Notes under the pieces: model-generated
The model's input: only the letters and a program-made list of their open reading frames with translations
Told to the model about the DNA's origin: nothing
Databases searched by the model: none
Source of the DNA: Lentisphaeria bacterium
Lineage (GTDB): Bacteria > Verrucomicrobiota > Lentisphaeria > Victivallales > Victivallaceae
NCBI GenBank assembly: GCA_022768375.1
Contig: JALEMG010000025.1
Location: 1-48,780, forward strand
Length of the DNA: 48,780 bases
Reading direction: 5' to 3'
Program-made: the position numbers and the translations under genes
Shown: in pieces, positions 25,560 through 35,122 of the stretch
Layout: every line of letters begins with the position of its first letter
Position numbering within the stretch: the first letter of the stretch is position 1

Positions 25560-25588
25560 AATATAACATCGTTCCGGTGATTATGCAA
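25560..25588 (-). promoter_or_regulatory. Promoter of ftsA-ftsZ
   Basis: On the minus strand TTGCAT and TATATT are separated by 17 bases, about 40 bases before the ftsA start. It marks the beginning of the long co-directional run 12177-25522. No convincing terminator separates it from the gene at 25616, so read-through from the tig-clp operon is possible. Confidence 0.6.
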
Positions 25589-25615
25589 GCGTCCCGCCCC
25601 CGGAAAAACAAAACT

Positions 25616-25990
25616 TCAGCGCACCGCGCCCAAACTCAGGATCCGCACCGGCAGCAGTAGCGTGTGGTACACCAGTTCAAAGGGGGCCGCCACACCGCCG
25701 ACACAGTTGTTCACCCCGCTCTCCGCCATGCCGAAAGGATACCCCAGCGTACACTGCAGCAGTCCCAGCGGCAGTTTCAGGATGTTCAGCATCGCCTGTC
25801 CGACATTGACGAATCCCAGTCCGCCGGACTGCATGGCATTGATGGCATGGGGACTCCACAGCGTGGCCAATTCCAATGCCTGCGGCGCAGCGCTGCTCAT
25901 GGTCATAGGGTCGAAAGCCCGCACCTCCGCCGGCAAGCCCAACATCCCGCATACCGCCAGAACCGCCGCCAGCCGGGTCCATCGCTTCAT
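25616..25990 (-). CDS. Small secreted hypothetical protein
   Basis: This 124-residue protein has a clear signal peptide (about 1-25, KRW start, hydrophobic core, cleavage near VRAFD). The mature part is amphipathic with moderately hydrophobic stretches (LNILKLPLGLLQCTLGYPFGMAESG, split by two cysteines at about 80 and 95). I do not recognise the family; the pattern hints at an envelope-associated protein. A ggagg-type site precedes the start. It follows dxr by 24 bases and is the last gene of that run. Confidence 0.65.
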   Translation of the reverse strand: MKRWTRLAAVLAVCGMLGLPAEVRAFDPMTMSSAAPQALELATLWSPHAINAMQSGGLGFVNVGQAMLNILKLPLGLLQCTLGYPFGMAESGVNNCVGGVAAPFELVYHTLLLPVRILSLGAVR

Positions 25991-26014
25991 TGTACGCCCT
26001 CCCTCCTCATCCGC

Positions 26015-27169
26015 TCAGACCCGGAACTCCCGGGCCCGGACCCTGGCCTCCGCGTCGGCGGCCAGCACCTGCTCCAGAGAATCCTGCGGCTCCACGGAAC
26101 TGGATTCCATGACCCCGCCCACGATCCGCCAAATGCCGCCGAATTCGATCTCGCCCCGGCAGAACCGTTCCACCGCCACTTCGTTGGCCGCATTCATCAC
26201 CGCCGGCAGCGTGCCGCCGGCCCGCAGCGCCGCGTCCGCGAACCGGAGCGAAGGAAACTTCTCCGCGTCCGGCGCAAACAGTTCCAAACTGCCCACCGCC
26301 GCCAAGTCCAGCCTCCGTCCCGGCGGCGGCATCCGCTCCGGCCAGGTCAGCGCGTAGGCGATCGCCAGACGCATGTCCGGCGCCGCCAGTTGCGCGATCA
26401 TGGAACCGTCGGTCAACTCCGCCAGCGCGTGAATCACCGACTGGGGGTTCACGATCACCCCCAGATGATCCGCGTCCGCGCCGAACAGATGCCCGGCCTC
26501 CACCAGTTCCAGCGCCTTGTTCATCATCGACGCCGAATCAATGGTGATCTTGCGCCCCATGCTCCACGTGGGATGTTTCAGCGCGTCCGGAAGCGTGGCA
26601 TGTTCGATCCTCTCCCGGCTCCAGGTACGGAAAGGTCCGCCGCTGGCGGTCAGCCAGATGCGGGCGATCTCCTTTTTTTCGCGCCCGGCCAGACATTGGA
26701 ATACCCCGGAGTGTTCGCTGTCCACCGGCACGATCCCGCCGCCGGGCGAGGCGGCGGCCGCCCGCATGACCAGTTCCCCGGCCAGAACCAGCACTTCCTT
26801 GCTGGCCAGCGCCACGCGCTTGCCGGCCCGCAGTGCCGCCAGCACTGGCATGATGCCCGCCGTGCCTACGATGGCGCACAGCACGAGATCCACATCGGGA
26901 TGCTGAACCGCCTCCATCATAGCGGCCATGCCGCACTGACCCTCCACGCCCGGAGGCAGAAGTTTCCGCAAAGAAGTTCCCTTTTCCTCCGCGGCGGTGA
27001 TCACCACTTCGGGGTTCAATTCCCCCGCCTGTCGCGCCAGTTCCGCCAGATTGTTCCGGGCGGCCAGGGCATAAACAGAAAACCGATCCGAATGCCGTTT
27101 CAACACATCCGCCGTATTGCGCCCGATGGAACCGGTCGCGCCCAGCACCACCACTTTTTTCTTTTGCAT
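26015..27169 (-). CDS. dxr: 1-deoxy-D-xylulose 5-phosphate reductoisomerase
   Basis: Dxr (IspC) makes methylerythritol 4-phosphate in the non-mevalonate isoprenoid pathway, supplying undecaprenyl carriers and quinones. The 384-residue protein has the NADPH loop GATGSIG near residue 10, ASKEVLVLAGE, the metal-binding VDSEHSGVFQ, TASGGPFR flexible loop, and MNKALELVEAGHLFG. The ATG at 27169 (MQKKKVVVLGATG) fits the family start; a longer frame upstream overlaps the kinase gene. It lies 13 bases after the kinase gene and upstream of the small secreted protein. Confidence 0.95.
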   Translation of the reverse strand: MQKKKVVVLGATGSIGRNTADVLKRHSDRFSVYALAARNNLAELARQAGELNPEVVITAAEEKGTSLRKLLPPGVEGQCGMAAMMEAVQHPDVDLVLCAIVGTAGIMPVLAALRAGKRVALASKEVLVLAGELVMRAAAASPGGGIVPVDSEHSGVFQCLAGREKKEIARIWLTASGGPFRTWSRERIEHATLPDALKHPTWSMGRKITIDSASMMNKALELVEAGHLFGADADHLGVIVNPQSVIHALAELTDGSMIAQLAAPDMRLAIAYALTWPERMPPPGRRLDLAAVGSLELFAPDAEKFPSLRFADAALRAGGTLPAVMNAANEVAVERFCRGEIEFGGIWRIVGGVMESSSVEPQDSLEQVLAADAEARVRAREFRV

Positions 27170-27182
27170 CGCCGCGCCTCCG

Positions 27183-28274
27183 TCAGATCTGCCGATACAA
27201 ATGCAGCGCCAGATACGCCAGCGCACCGGAAATCAGCAGCAGAATGAAAATGACCACAGCATAGATGTTGCGCCGCAGAAACAGCAGGGTATTGCGCCAA
27301 AACGACGCCTGTTCCGCCTGAGCCGCGTACCCGGAAAGGATCTCGTTGATCTCCCGGCGCAAGTCCACCGCGCCGGCGTACCGATCCGCCGGATCGCGGG
27401 CCATGGCCTTCATGCAGATCGCGTCCAGTCCCGGAGAAACCGGCTGACCGGACCGCGACGGCGGACCGATCCGCCCGGACGCCGTCCGCCGCAAAACCTC
27501 CTGCTGCGGCAGTCCGGCCAGCGGAGAATCCAGCGTCAAAATCGCATACAGGATGCCGCCCAGCGCGTAAATATCGCTGGCTTTACCGGCCTTGCCGCCC
27601 GGGATCAGCATTTCCGGCGCCATGTACCCGGGCGTGCCCTTCATACGCTCGGATTCTCCGGTCTCCGTCTCCGGTCCGGCCAGCCCCCAGTCGATCACCT
27701 GGACTTCACCGAAATCCCCGCAGTGGATGTTGCCGGGTTTGAGGTCGAAGTGGCAAATCCCCTTGGAATGTGCAAACGCCACCGCGTTGCACACCCGCTG
27801 AAAAATCTGGAGCAGCCGGACCTGCGGAAACTCCTGCCGGGTCTTCTCATCCCCGGAGCGCAGCCGCTTCAGCACCACGGCCAGCGTGGAACCGTGCAGA
27901 TATTTCATGGTAAAAAACGGCGACCCCAGCGCGTCGATCCCGATGTCGTAAACCGGGACGATGTTGGGATGTTCCAGCCGCGCGGTGATCATCGCCTCCC
28001 GGACGAACCGGTTCAGATCGCGCACCGGCCGGTCCCGGAAATCCGGCATGATCGCCATTGCCACGTCCCGGTCGGTATCCCGGTCGTGGACCAGCAACAC
28101 GCCCTTCATCCCGCCGAATCCGATACTGCGGATGAATTTGTAGCGGTCCTGCGGCTTGAGCGGCAGAGTCTCCAGCAGATTGTCACCGTCCGGTTCCGCC
28201 CCTTCGTCGGCGATCACCACGGTGTGCTCGTTGTCCCGTTCAGCGTCGTTCAAGTTCTGGTTCGGCTTCTCCAC
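27183..28274 (-). CDS. Membrane-anchored Ser/Thr kinase with WNK-like lysine placement
   Basis: This 363-residue protein has a kinase domain (about 45-310) and a C-terminal membrane helix (about 338-358), so the kinase faces the cytoplasm. The glycine loop reads [11 protein letters not shown] (51-61). The beta-3 motif is VAMAIM, so the usual ATP lysine is Ala74. Lys57 occupies the third-glycine position of the loop, as in eukaryotic WNK kinases. Glu93 of helix C, HFDLKPGN (Asp177, Lys179, Asn182) and the metal DWG (Asp195) are present, suggesting activity rather than a dead kinase. It starts with GTG, overlapping clpX by 35 bases, with gagg upstream. Confidence 0.85.
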   Translation of the reverse strand: MEKPNQNLNDAERDNEHTVVIADEGAEPDGDNLLETLPLKPQDRYKFIRSIGFGGMKGVLLVHDRDTDRDVAMAIMPDFRDRPVRDLNRFVREAMITARLEHPNIVPVYDIGIDALGSPFFTMKYLHGSTLAVVLKRLRSGDEKTRQEFPQVRLLQIFQRVCNAVAFAHSKGICHFDLKPGNIHCGDFGEVQVIDWGLAGPETETGESERMKGTPGYMAPEMLIPGGKAGKASDIYALGGILYAILTLDSPLAGLPQQEVLRRTASGRIGPPSRSGQPVSPGLDAICMKAMARDPADRYAGAVDLRREINEILSGYAAQAEQASFWRNTLLFLRRNIYAVVIFILLLISGALAYLALHLYRQI

Positions 28275-29535
28275 GGACGACCTCGGCAGTTATCACACAC
28301 CGCGCCGGCCCCGGGCCGGACGGTGCGGTGAACATCAATTCCAGCATCAGATTTTCCATCAGCGCCCGCAATCCCCGGGCTCCGGTCCCGCGCTTCACCG
28401 CCCGCTCCGCCAGTTCCGCCAGCGCCTCGTCCGTGTACTGCAGATCGACATTCTCCATCGCCATCAGCCGGCGGTACTGCTTGACCAGCGCGTTTTTCGG
28501 CTCCTTGAGCACGCGGATCAGCGCCGCCTTGTCCAGCGGTTCCAGCGCCGCGAACACCGGCAGCCGCCCCACCAGTTCCGGGATCAGCCCGAAGTGGACC
28601 AGATCCTCCGGTTCGCACTCGTGAAGCAGTTGCGCCGCGTCTTTCTCCTCGTCCTCCGCCGCCGGGACCCCCTCCGCGCCGGAGAATCCCAGCACCCGTC
28701 TGCCCCGCCGCCGCTTGATCAGTTTGTCCAGCCCGACGAATGCCCCGCCGCAGATGAACAGAATGTTGGTGGTGTCGATGTGCAGAAACTCCTGATTGGG
28801 ATGCTTCCGCCCGCCCTGCGGCGGCACGTTGGCCACGGTCCCCTCCAGAATCTTGAGCAGCGCCTGCTGCACCCCTTCCCCGGAAACATCCCGGGTGATG
28901 GAGGCGTTCTCGCCCTTGCGGGAGATCTTGTCCAGTTCGTCGATGTAGATGATCCCGATCTGGGTCCGGGCAATGTCGTTGCCGGACGCCTGATACAGCC
29001 GGAGCAGAATATTCTCCACATCCTCTCCGACGTATCCCGCCTCGGTCAGCGTGGTGGCGTCGGTGATGGCAAACGGCACGTCCAGCATTTTGGCCAGCGT
29101 CTGCGCCAGCAGCGTCTTGCCGCTGCCGGTCGGCCCCAGCAGCAATACGTTGCTCTTGTCCAACTCGACGTCCGCCAGTTCGTCCGGCAGAGCCGCGTCC
29201 CGGCCGCTGAACTTCGCCTTGAGCCGGGCGTAGTGGTTGTGCACCGCCACGGAGAGGACCTTTTTCGCCTGCTCCTGACCGATCACGAACCGGTCCAGTT
29301 CCTCCTTGATCTCCCGCGGCGTCGGCACCTTGAGCCGGGCGACCGGGGATTCCGTCGCCGCCGGATTCTTTTTTCCGCGCACTTCACGGACGATCTCGCC
29401 GCCCTTTTTCAGACAGTCGGAGCAGATGTACAGCCCCTCGTACATGCTGGGGATGAAAAACGTGTCCGGCGCATCGCCGACATTCCGTCCGCAGAAGGCG
29501 CACCCCTGCGGCTTGTTGTTTTTGCCGTTCGCCAT
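28240..29535 (-). CDS. clpX: ATP-dependent Clp protease ATP-binding subunit ClpX
   Basis: ClpX unfolds tagged proteins and feeds them to ClpP. The 431-residue protein has the N-terminal zinc-binding domain (Cys12, Cys15, Cys38, Cys41), Walker [14 protein letters not shown], pore and sensor stretches [15 protein letters not shown], Walker [11 protein letters not shown], and the [12 protein letters not shown] segment before the small domain. An acidic insertion of about 20 residues ([16 protein letters not shown]) follows it. It begins at the base after the clpP stop. Confidence 0.97.
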   Translation of the reverse strand: MANGKNNKPQGCAFCGRNVGDAPDTFFIPSMYEGLYICSDCLKKGGEIVREVRGKKNPAATESPVARLKVPTPREIKEELDRFVIGQEQAKKVLSVAVHNHYARLKAKFSGRDAALPDELADVELDKSNVLLLGPTGSGKTLLAQTLAKMLDVPFAITDATTLTEAGYVGEDVENILLRLYQASGNDIARTQIGIIYIDELDKISRKGENASITRDVSGEGVQQALLKILEGTVANVPPQGGRKHPNQEFLHIDTTNILFICGGAFVGLDKLIKRRRGRRVLGFSGAEGVPAAEDEEKDAAQLLHECEPEDLVHFGLIPELVGRLPVFAALEPLDKAALIRVLKEPKNALVKQYRRLMAMENVDLQYTDEALAELAERAVKRGTGARGLRALMENLMLELMFTAPSGPGPARCVITAEVVRGEAEPELERR

Positions 29536-30153
29536 TTACTTGCCGGCTTCCGATTTGCCGCGGATCGGCACCACCTTGTCCACCAGATGGTACTCCACCG
29601 CCTCCGCCGCGCTCATGAAAAAGTCGCGCTCGGTATCCTTGTAGATCTTTTTGAGCGGCTGGCCGGAATGATCGGCCAGGATGCGGCTCAGCATCTCTTT
29701 CAGCCGCAGAATCTCTTTGGCCTGAATGTCGATGTCGGCGGCGGTCCCTTCCGCGCCGCCCCACGGCTGATGGATCATGATCCGGCTGTTGGGCAGGGCG
29801 AAACGCTTGCCCGGCGCTCCGGCGGCCAGCAGCACCGCGCCCATGCTGGCGCACTGGCCGACGCAGTAGGTCCGAACATCGCAGGACAGGACCTGCATGG
29901 TGTCGTAGATCGCCAGCCCGGCGGTCACGGAACCGCCGGGACTGTTGATGTAGAGGTCGATGTCCTTTTTCGGGTCCTCCGCCTGCAGAAAGAGCAGTTG
30001 GGCGACGATGAGACTGGCGACCTGATCGTCGATGGGGGTTCCCAGCAGAATGATCCGGTCCTTGAGCAGACGGCTGTAGATGTCGAATGCCCGCTCGCCG
30101 GCGCCGGTCTGTTCGATCACCGTCGGCACCAGATAGGATTTGGTCTTGTTCAT
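29536..30153 (-). CDS. clpP: ATP-dependent Clp protease proteolytic subunit ClpP
   Basis: This 205-residue serine protease has the triad Ser103 (GQCASMGA), His128 (MIHQPWGG) and Asp177 (DTERDFFM), and forms the tetradecameric chamber used by ClpX and possibly ClpC (encoded at 32551). The ATG at 30153 is preferred because aaaggtg lies upstream and the N-terminus [17 protein letters not shown] is family-like; an upstream in-frame codon would add 16 residues. It is followed without spacing by clpX. Confidence 0.97.
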   Translation of the reverse strand: MNKTKSYLVPTVIEQTGAGERAFDIYSRLLKDRIILLGTPIDDQVASLIVAQLLFLQAEDPKKDIDLYINSPGGSVTAGLAIYDTMQVLSCDVRTYCVGQCASMGAVLLAAGAPGKRFALPNSRIMIHQPWGGAEGTAADIDIQAKEILRLKEMLSRILADHSGQPLKKIYKDTERDFFMSAAEAVEYHLVDKVVPIRGKSEAGK

Positions 30154-30211
30154 ACTTGCACCTTTCTCCCCCGTATTCACCCGGTTGCACCCAAGCGGCA
30201 AAGCCGGCGGA

Positions 30212-31519
30212 TCACGCCAGCGCCGCCTCGGTAAGTTTCTCCAGCACCTTGCCGTTGACGATATCGACCCGCAATTCGTCGATGGCGCCGGATTTCTCCA
30301 GCATATCCCGCAGTTCGCGGGGTTTGCTGCCGTAGTAGCGGCTCATCATCTGGATCTGAGCGTCCAACTCCTGATCGCCGACGGCGATCTTTTCCAGTTT
30401 CGCCGCCTGCCGCAGGATCAAAGTCCGGCGGACCGCTTTTTCCGCGTCGGCTTTCACCGCGGCGCGGTGGTCGGCCAGTTCCGCCTTGAACTTTTCGGCG
30501 TCCTCCTCGCTCTTGACGACCTCCCGGGCCTTCTGCTGCAGCAGTTTCTGGATCTCGCTGTCCACCAGCGCCTCGGGCAGGGCGAAATCCCCGGCCATGG
30601 CGTCCAGTTTTACGTAGACGGCCTCGGCGGCATCCCGGCGCTGTTTGGCTTTGGCGTCGGTTTCCAGCCCTTTGCGGATATTTTCTTTCAGCGCGTCGAG
30701 CGAAGCGCTGGCGGTGCGTTCGACCAATTCCTCGTCAGTCAGTTTCTTCCGCCGCTGAATGGCGTTGACTTTCACCGTATAAGCGACCTTCCTGCCGGCC
30801 AGGGCCGCTTCCCGGTAATCCGCCGGGTACTCGGAAACGAACTTGTACTCCTTGCCGACTTCCGCGCCGGTCAGGGCCTTGATGCACCCGGGCAGGATCT
30901 CCGGCTCGTTGAGCCACACAAAGGCGTCTTTCGCCTCAACTTGACGCTTCAACGCCGCCGAAGCATCCTCCGGAAGCGGGAAATCCCCCTGATAGTCGAC
31001 CTTGAGCATATCCTCGGCCTGCGCCGCGCCCTCGGCATCGGCGTAGGAACCGTACATGGCGCGGAACATGTCCAGCCGCTCCTCCACGGCCTTCTCCTCC
31101 ACCGCGTCCACGGGGACCTCGACCTTGATGCTCTTGTAATCGGCCAGATCGATCGCCGGGGCGATCACGCCCTCCATGGAAAAGGCGAACTCCTCGCCGA
31201 CCTTGAATTCCCCCATGTCCTTGAAGCGGAGGGAGAGCAGATCCAGCGCCGCGTCGGATTCGATCTTCTCCACCGCCGCGCCGACGAAGCGGTTGCGCAG
31301 TTCCTCGGCGATCTCGCCGGCGTATTTTTTGCTCACCAGCGTCTGCGGCGCCTTGCCGGGCCGGAATCCGGGCAGATGGGCCACGCCGGAGATGTAGTTC
31401 AAAACTTTTCCGGACTCGCTTTTCGCCACGTCGGCGGGAACCTTGAAGGCAAATTCCCGGACACAGACGCCGGTATCTTTCACTTCCAGAGCGACGGATT
31501 CACTGAGTTTTTTCGCCAT
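30212..31519 (-). CDS. tig: Trigger factor, ribosome-associated chaperone
   Basis: This 435-residue protein starts with a ribosome-binding domain carrying GFRPGKAP (51-58), followed by an FKBP-like peptidyl-prolyl isomerase domain (about 150-245; the region is divergent) and a helical C-terminal chaperone domain. It folds nascent chains at the exit tunnel. It is the first gene of tig-clpP-clpX, the standard order, and is driven by the promoter at 31583-31611. The 58 bases before clpP contain no clear terminator. Confidence 0.95.
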   Translation of the reverse strand: MAKKLSESVALEVKDTGVCVREFAFKVPADVAKSESGKVLNYISGVAHLPGFRPGKAPQTLVSKKYAGEIAEELRNRFVGAAVEKIESDAALDLLSLRFKDMGEFKVGEEFAFSMEGVIAPAIDLADYKSIKVEVPVDAVEEKAVEERLDMFRAMYGSYADAEGAAQAEDMLKVDYQGDFPLPEDASAALKRQVEAKDAFVWLNEPEILPGCIKALTGAEVGKEYKFVSEYPADYREAALAGRKVAYTVKVNAIQRRKKLTDEELVERTASASLDALKENIRKGLETDAKAKQRRDAAEAVYVKLDAMAGDFALPEALVDSEIQKLLQQKAREVVKSEEDAEKFKAELADHRAAVKADAEKAVRRTLILRQAAKLEKIAVGDQELDAQIQMMSRYYGSKPRELRDMLEKSGAIDELRVDIVNGKVLEKLTEAALA

Positions 31520-31582
31520 TTTACCAAAAACCTTTCCTTATGAAGAAAAACACGACTGATTTTTCACAATGCAATCTCGTAT

Positions 31583-31611
31583 AACATAACGCCGTTTTCC
31601 CGTTTTTACAA
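31583..31611 (-). promoter_or_regulatory. Promoter of tig-clpP-clpX-kinase-dxr
   Basis: On the minus strand TTGTAA and TATGTT are separated by 17 bases, about 65 bases before the tig start. No CIRCE or HrcA-type inverted repeat is visible around it, so heat regulation of that type is not supported. Confidence 0.55.
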
Positions 31612-31672
31612 CCTTCGGACCGTTTTTTCCCGGCGAAAAACCTCCTCTTTGCAAAAAAATCCGGTTCGGAGT

Positions 31673-31701
31673 TTGGAATTCCCGCCGCGGCATGATATAT
31701 T
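31673..31701 (+). promoter_or_regulatory. Promoter of the lipoprotein gene at 31733
   Basis: TTGGAA (31673-31678), a 17-base spacer and TATATT (31696-31701) lie 31 bases before the ATG. It diverges from the tig promoter in the 213-base intergenic region; nothing else is recognisable there. Confidence 0.55.
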
Positions 31702-31732
31702 GTAACGGAACAAATTTTCAAGGATGCCGCTC

Positions 31733-32203
31733 ATGGGGAAAAAACTGTTCTGGCTGCTGCCGGCGCTGCTGCTCGGCGCCGGATGCATGCAGGTCGATTA
31801 CGTCGGCCGGAAGTTCGCGCCGTCTCAGCAGGTGCTGGTGTACGACGCCGACCGTCCGCCCCCCGCGGACCGTTACACCATCATCGGGCGCTTCACCGTC
31901 ACGACAAAACCGAAAGTCCATCCCTACGAAGTCGAGTATGAGATCCGGAACCGGGCGGCGGAATACGGCGGCGACGCCATCCAACTGGTGAAAAGTTTTG
32001 AGCGGTTCCACGGCCTCTACAATACCGACGCGGAGGAGTTCGGCACCCCTGCTCCGACCGAAAAGGAGCCCCCGGAACGGGAGAAGAAACTTTTCGGCGC
32101 CCCGAAGCCGCTGGCCGGCAACGCGCCCATGACCAAACGCCGGGAATACCACTATCTGCTGCTCAAGGACGCGGAAACGGTCAAGCGCGAACTTTTGCCG
32201 TAA
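31733..32203 (+). CDS. Small outer-envelope lipoprotein, unknown function
   Basis: This 156-residue protein has a lipoprotein signal (GKKLFWLLPALLLGAGC; lipobox cysteine at about residue 17). The mature domain contains YTIIGRFTVTTKPKVHPYEVEYEIRNRAAEYGGDAIQLV, resembling small lipoproteins that place DUF-type alpha/beta domains at the envelope. I recognise no function. The ATG at 31733 is chosen because aagga is eight bases upstream; an ATG nine bases earlier is possible. It is monocistronic and overlaps the zinc-ribbon gene tail to tail by 23 bases. Confidence 0.75.
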   Translation: MGKKLFWLLPALLLGAGCMQVDYVGRKFAPSQQVLVYDADRPPPADRYTIIGRFTVTTKPKVHPYEVEYEIRNRAAEYGGDAIQLVKSFERFHGLYNTDAEEFGTPAPTEKEPPEREKKLFGAPKPLAGNAPMTKRREYHYLLLKDAETVKRELLP

Positions 32204-32537
32204 ATCCGCCGCATTCCCCCATCGGGTCCGCTTCCCGGTCGGTGAGCGCGCACACATTGCGGAACGGATGAACGATGAAGTGACGGCAGTTGCGGCAGAA
32301 TCTCCGATCTTCCGTCCCGGCCAGTTTGACCGTTTCCGGCGCGTCGGCGCCCAGCAGCGAGGCGAGGCGGCGCTTGCGCTCCGTCTCCAATCCGGCGGCG
32401 GCCGCCGCCTCCGGCTTTGCGGTCGGCAGTTCCTTTCCGCACAGGGCGCAGACCTCGACTTCCCCGGCGATCTTCCAGCCGTCGCGGAGCAATTTCTTTT
32501 TGGCGAAACTTTCCTCGTTGCAGTAGGGACAGCGCAT
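32181..32537 (-). CDS. Small zinc-ribbon protein downstream of clpC
   Basis: This 118-residue protein has two CxxC pairs near its start (CPYC, then CALC about 26 residues on), and a C-terminal cluster CRNC with two further cysteines (VCALTD, ECGGF). It therefore could bind two zinc ions. A Lys/Arg-rich helix lies between them. Its position directly after clpC recalls the Firmicutes adaptor McsA, which has CxxC motifs too, but the UVR motif of McsA is not evident, so the analogy is weak. The ATG at 32537 is chosen because ggagg precedes it; a GTG one codon earlier is possible. Confidence 0.7.
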   Translation of the reverse strand: MRCPYCNEESFAKKKLLRDGWKIAGEVEVCALCGKELPTAKPEAAAAAGLETERKRRLASLLGADAPETVKLAGTEDRRFCRNCRHFIVHPFRNVCALTDREADPMGECGGFTAKVRA

Positions 32538-32550
32538 CACGGCCTCCGGA

Positions 32551-35028
32551 TCACTTCGGGAAGATCAGAATTTTCTGGTTGTCCAACTCCACCCGCACGC
32601 CCTCCGCCTCGGCGAATGTCCCGCGCAGCAGTTCCTCGGCCAGCGGGTCCTCGATAAGCCGCTCCACCGCCCGCCGGAGCGGACGGGCGCCGTACTCGGG
32701 ATCGAAATTGCGCTCCACCAGAAATCGTTTCACCTCGTCGGAGACCGTCAGCGTCAGATTCCGGTCGGCCAGCAAAGTTCCGAGTTTGGCCAGTTCCAGA
32801 TCCACGATGCGGATGAGCGCGTCCTGATCCAGACGGCGGAAGATCACCACATCGTCCACCCGGTTGAGAAATTCCGGCTTGAAGTGCTTCTTGGCCAGCG
32901 CCAGCAGCCGATCGTCGTCCTTGCGGGCGTCGGCGGCGCTTCCGGCGCTGAATCCGAGGGTCCCGGTCCCGGCCAGTTCCGCCGCGCCCACGTTGCTGGT
33001 CATGATCACAATGGTGTTGCGGAAGTCGATCCGGCGGCCGAGGGTGTCGGTGATCCGTCCCTCCTCCAGAATCTGCAGCAGCATGTTGACCACGTCGGGA
33101 TGGGCTTTTTCGATCTCGTCGAACAGCACGACGGAATAGGGCCGCCGCCGGACTTTCTCCGTCAGTTCGCCGCCCTCGCCGTGCCCCACATATCCCGGCG
33201 GAGACCCCACCAGACGCGAGACGTTGAATTTCTCCATATACTCGGACATGTCGATGGAAATGAGCGCGTCGGCGTCCCCGAACATGAATTCGGCCAGCGC
33301 CTTGGCCAGCAGCGTCTTGCCCACCCCGGTCGGACCGAGGAAAATAAAGGAGCCGATGGGCCGGTGCGGGTCCTTGAGTTCCGCCCGGGAACGGCGCAGC
33401 GCCCGGGAGATCGCGCCGACCGCCTGATCCTGTCCGACCACGGTGCGGGTCAATTCGCTCTCCATGCGCAGCAGTTTGGCACTCTCGCCCTCCTCCAGCT
33501 GCCGGACCGGCACCCCGGTCAGCACCGCCACCACCGCCGCGATGTCCCCGGGGGTGATCTCGGCGGTCACCCCGTCCCGGCGGCGCTTCCACTCGGTCAT
33601 GACCGCATCCCGCTCCTGCCGGAGTTGCCGTTCGGCGTCCCGCAGTCCGGCCGCGCCTTCGAAGTCCTGTTCCGCCACCGCCCGTAGTTTCCGGGAGGCA
33701 AGTTCGGCCAGTTTGCCGTCGATCTCCGCCGTGTCCGGCGGCGGTACCGTCTCCTTGATCCGGGCCCGGGCGCCGGACTCGTCCATGATGTCGATGGCCT
33801 TGTCGGGCAGGAAGCGGCCGGAAATGTACCGGTCGGCCAGACGCACCGCGTTCTCCAGCGCGCCGGGCGCGTAGTGAACGTGGTGGTGCTGCTCGTAGGT
33901 CTTTTTCAGCCCTTCCAGAATCCGGATCGAATCCTCCACCGAGGGCGGATTGACCATCACCGGCTGAAATCTCCGCTCCAGCGCGGCGTCTTTTTCAATT
34001 CCCTTGCGGTACTCATCCAGCGTGGTGGCGCCGACGCACTGCAGTTCGCCCCGGGAGAGCGCGGGTTTGATGATGTTGGCGGCGTCCATCGCGCCCTCCG
34101 CGCCGCCCGCGCCGACGATGGTGTGCAGTTCGTCGATGAAAAGGATCACCTTGCCGGAATTGCGGACCTCGTCGATCACGCTTTTGATCCGTTCCTCGAA
34201 TTGGCCGCGGTACTTGGTCCCGGCCACCATCAGCGGCAAATCCAGCGAATAGATCTGCTTGCCCGCCAGGATCTCCGGGACCCGCTGTTCGCTCACCGCC
34301 TGCGCCAGACCCTCGATGATCGCGGTCTTGCCGACTCCCGCTTCCCCGATCAGTACGGGATTGTTCTTGGTGCGGCGGCAGAGGATCTGGACGACCCGTT
34401 CGATCTCGGCGCTCCGTCCGATCACCGGATCAAGTTTCCCGGCGGCGGCCAGCGCGGTGAGATTGCGGCCGAACGCGTCCAGCGCGGGCAGTTCTCCCCT
34501 GCCGGAAGCCTCCGGACGCGCCTCCGCCCCCTCCTCGCCGGGAGTTTCACCGCCGTCCGGCAGGTATTCCGGGTCCAGCGCCCGCAGCACCGCCTGCCGG
34601 ATGGCATCGGCATCCAGCCCGAAATTTTTCAGCACCCGGGCCGCCGGATTGCCGCCCTCGTTGAGTATCCCCAGCAGAATATGTTCCGTACCGATGAAAT
34701 TGTAGTTCATCGCCAGCGCTTCGGCGGCGGCCAGTTCCAGAACCTTTTTCGCCGCCGCGTTCAGCGGGACGTCGCCAGCCTGCTGCGTACTCTCGCCGTG
34801 GCCGCAGCACTTCTCCACCTCCAGCCGGACGGACTGCAGATTTAGGCCCTTCTCATTCAGCACCTCCACCGCCACGCCCTCCCCGAGCGCGAAAAGGCCC
34901 AGCAGCAGATGTTCCGCGCCGATGTAGCCGTGATTGAAGCGCATGGATTCCCGCCGGGCCAGCAGCAGCACCTGCCGGGCGCGGGGAGTGAAACGGTTGA
35001 AATCCCCGGGATCGGGTTTGTTGCTCAT
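32551..35028 (-). CDS. clpC: ClpC-type AAA+ unfoldase
   Basis: This 825-residue Hsp100 protein has two N-terminal Clp-N repeats (about 13-150), a first AAA module (Walker [10 protein letters not shown], Walker [11 protein letters not shown]), a coiled middle region with a UVR-like motif ([21 protein letters not shown]), and a second AAA module ([19 protein letters not shown]). The UVR motif and short middle domain mark it as ClpC rather than ClpB. A partner ClpP is encoded at 29536. It has its own promoter (35070-35098) and is followed after 13 bases by the zinc-ribbon gene. Confidence 0.95.
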   Translation of the reverse strand: MSNKPDPGDFNRFTPRARQVLLLARRESMRFNHGYIGAEHLLLGLFALGEGVAVEVLNEKGLNLQSVRLEVEKCCGHGESTQQAGDVPLNAAAKKVLELAAAEALAMNYNFIGTEHILLGILNEGGNPAARVLKNFGLDADAIRQAVLRALDPEYLPDGGETPGEEGAEARPEASGRGELPALDAFGRNLTALAAAGKLDPVIGRSAEIERVVQILCRRTKNNPVLIGEAGVGKTAIIEGLAQAVSEQRVPEILAGKQIYSLDLPLMVAGTKYRGQFEERIKSVIDEVRNSGKVILFIDELHTIVGAGGAEGAMDAANIIKPALSRGELQCVGATTLDEYRKGIEKDAALERRFQPVMVNPPSVEDSIRILEGLKKTYEQHHHVHYAPGALENAVRLADRYISGRFLPDKAIDIMDESGARARIKETVPPPDTAEIDGKLAELASRKLRAVAEQDFEGAAGLRDAERQLRQERDAVMTEWKRRRDGVTAEITPGDIAAVVAVLTGVPVRQLEEGESAKLLRMESELTRTVVGQDQAVGAISRALRRSRAELKDPHRPIGSFIFLGPTGVGKTLLAKALAEFMFGDADALISIDMSEYMEKFNVSRLVGSPPGYVGHGEGGELTEKVRRRPYSVVLFDEIEKAHPDVVNMLLQILEEGRITDTLGRRIDFRNTIVIMTSNVGAAELAGTGTLGFSAGSAADARKDDDRLLALAKKHFKPEFLNRVDDVVIFRRLDQDALIRIVDLELAKLGTLLADRNLTLTVSDEVKRFLVERNFDPEYGARPLRRAVERLIEDPLAEELLRGTFAEAEGVRVELDNQKILIFPK

Positions 35029-35069
35029 AACAGAATCCTCCTGAAAACGCGGTTGTTCTCCACGGTTAT

Positions 35070-35098
35070 AATATAACGCGTTCCCGAAGAAGTTTCAA
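35070..35098 (-). promoter_or_regulatory. Promoter of clpC
   Basis: On the minus strand TTGAAA and TATATT are separated by 17 bases, about 40 bases before the clpC start, which itself has aggagg. No CtsR-type heptad repeat is visible beside it. Confidence 0.65.
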
Positions 35099-35122
35099 CA
35101 ACGGCGCCGGGACTTTTTTCCC

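Noticed and set aside
27183-28274. Reading the kinase as an inactive pseudokinase
   Set aside because: Catalytic Asp177, Asn182, metal Asp195 and helix-C Glu93 are intact, and a lysine in the glycine loop offers a WNK-like replacement.
28156-30234. A 692-codon plus-strand frame antisense to clpX and clpP
   Set aside because: clpX and clpP are certain on the other strand; the frame has no recognisable motifs.
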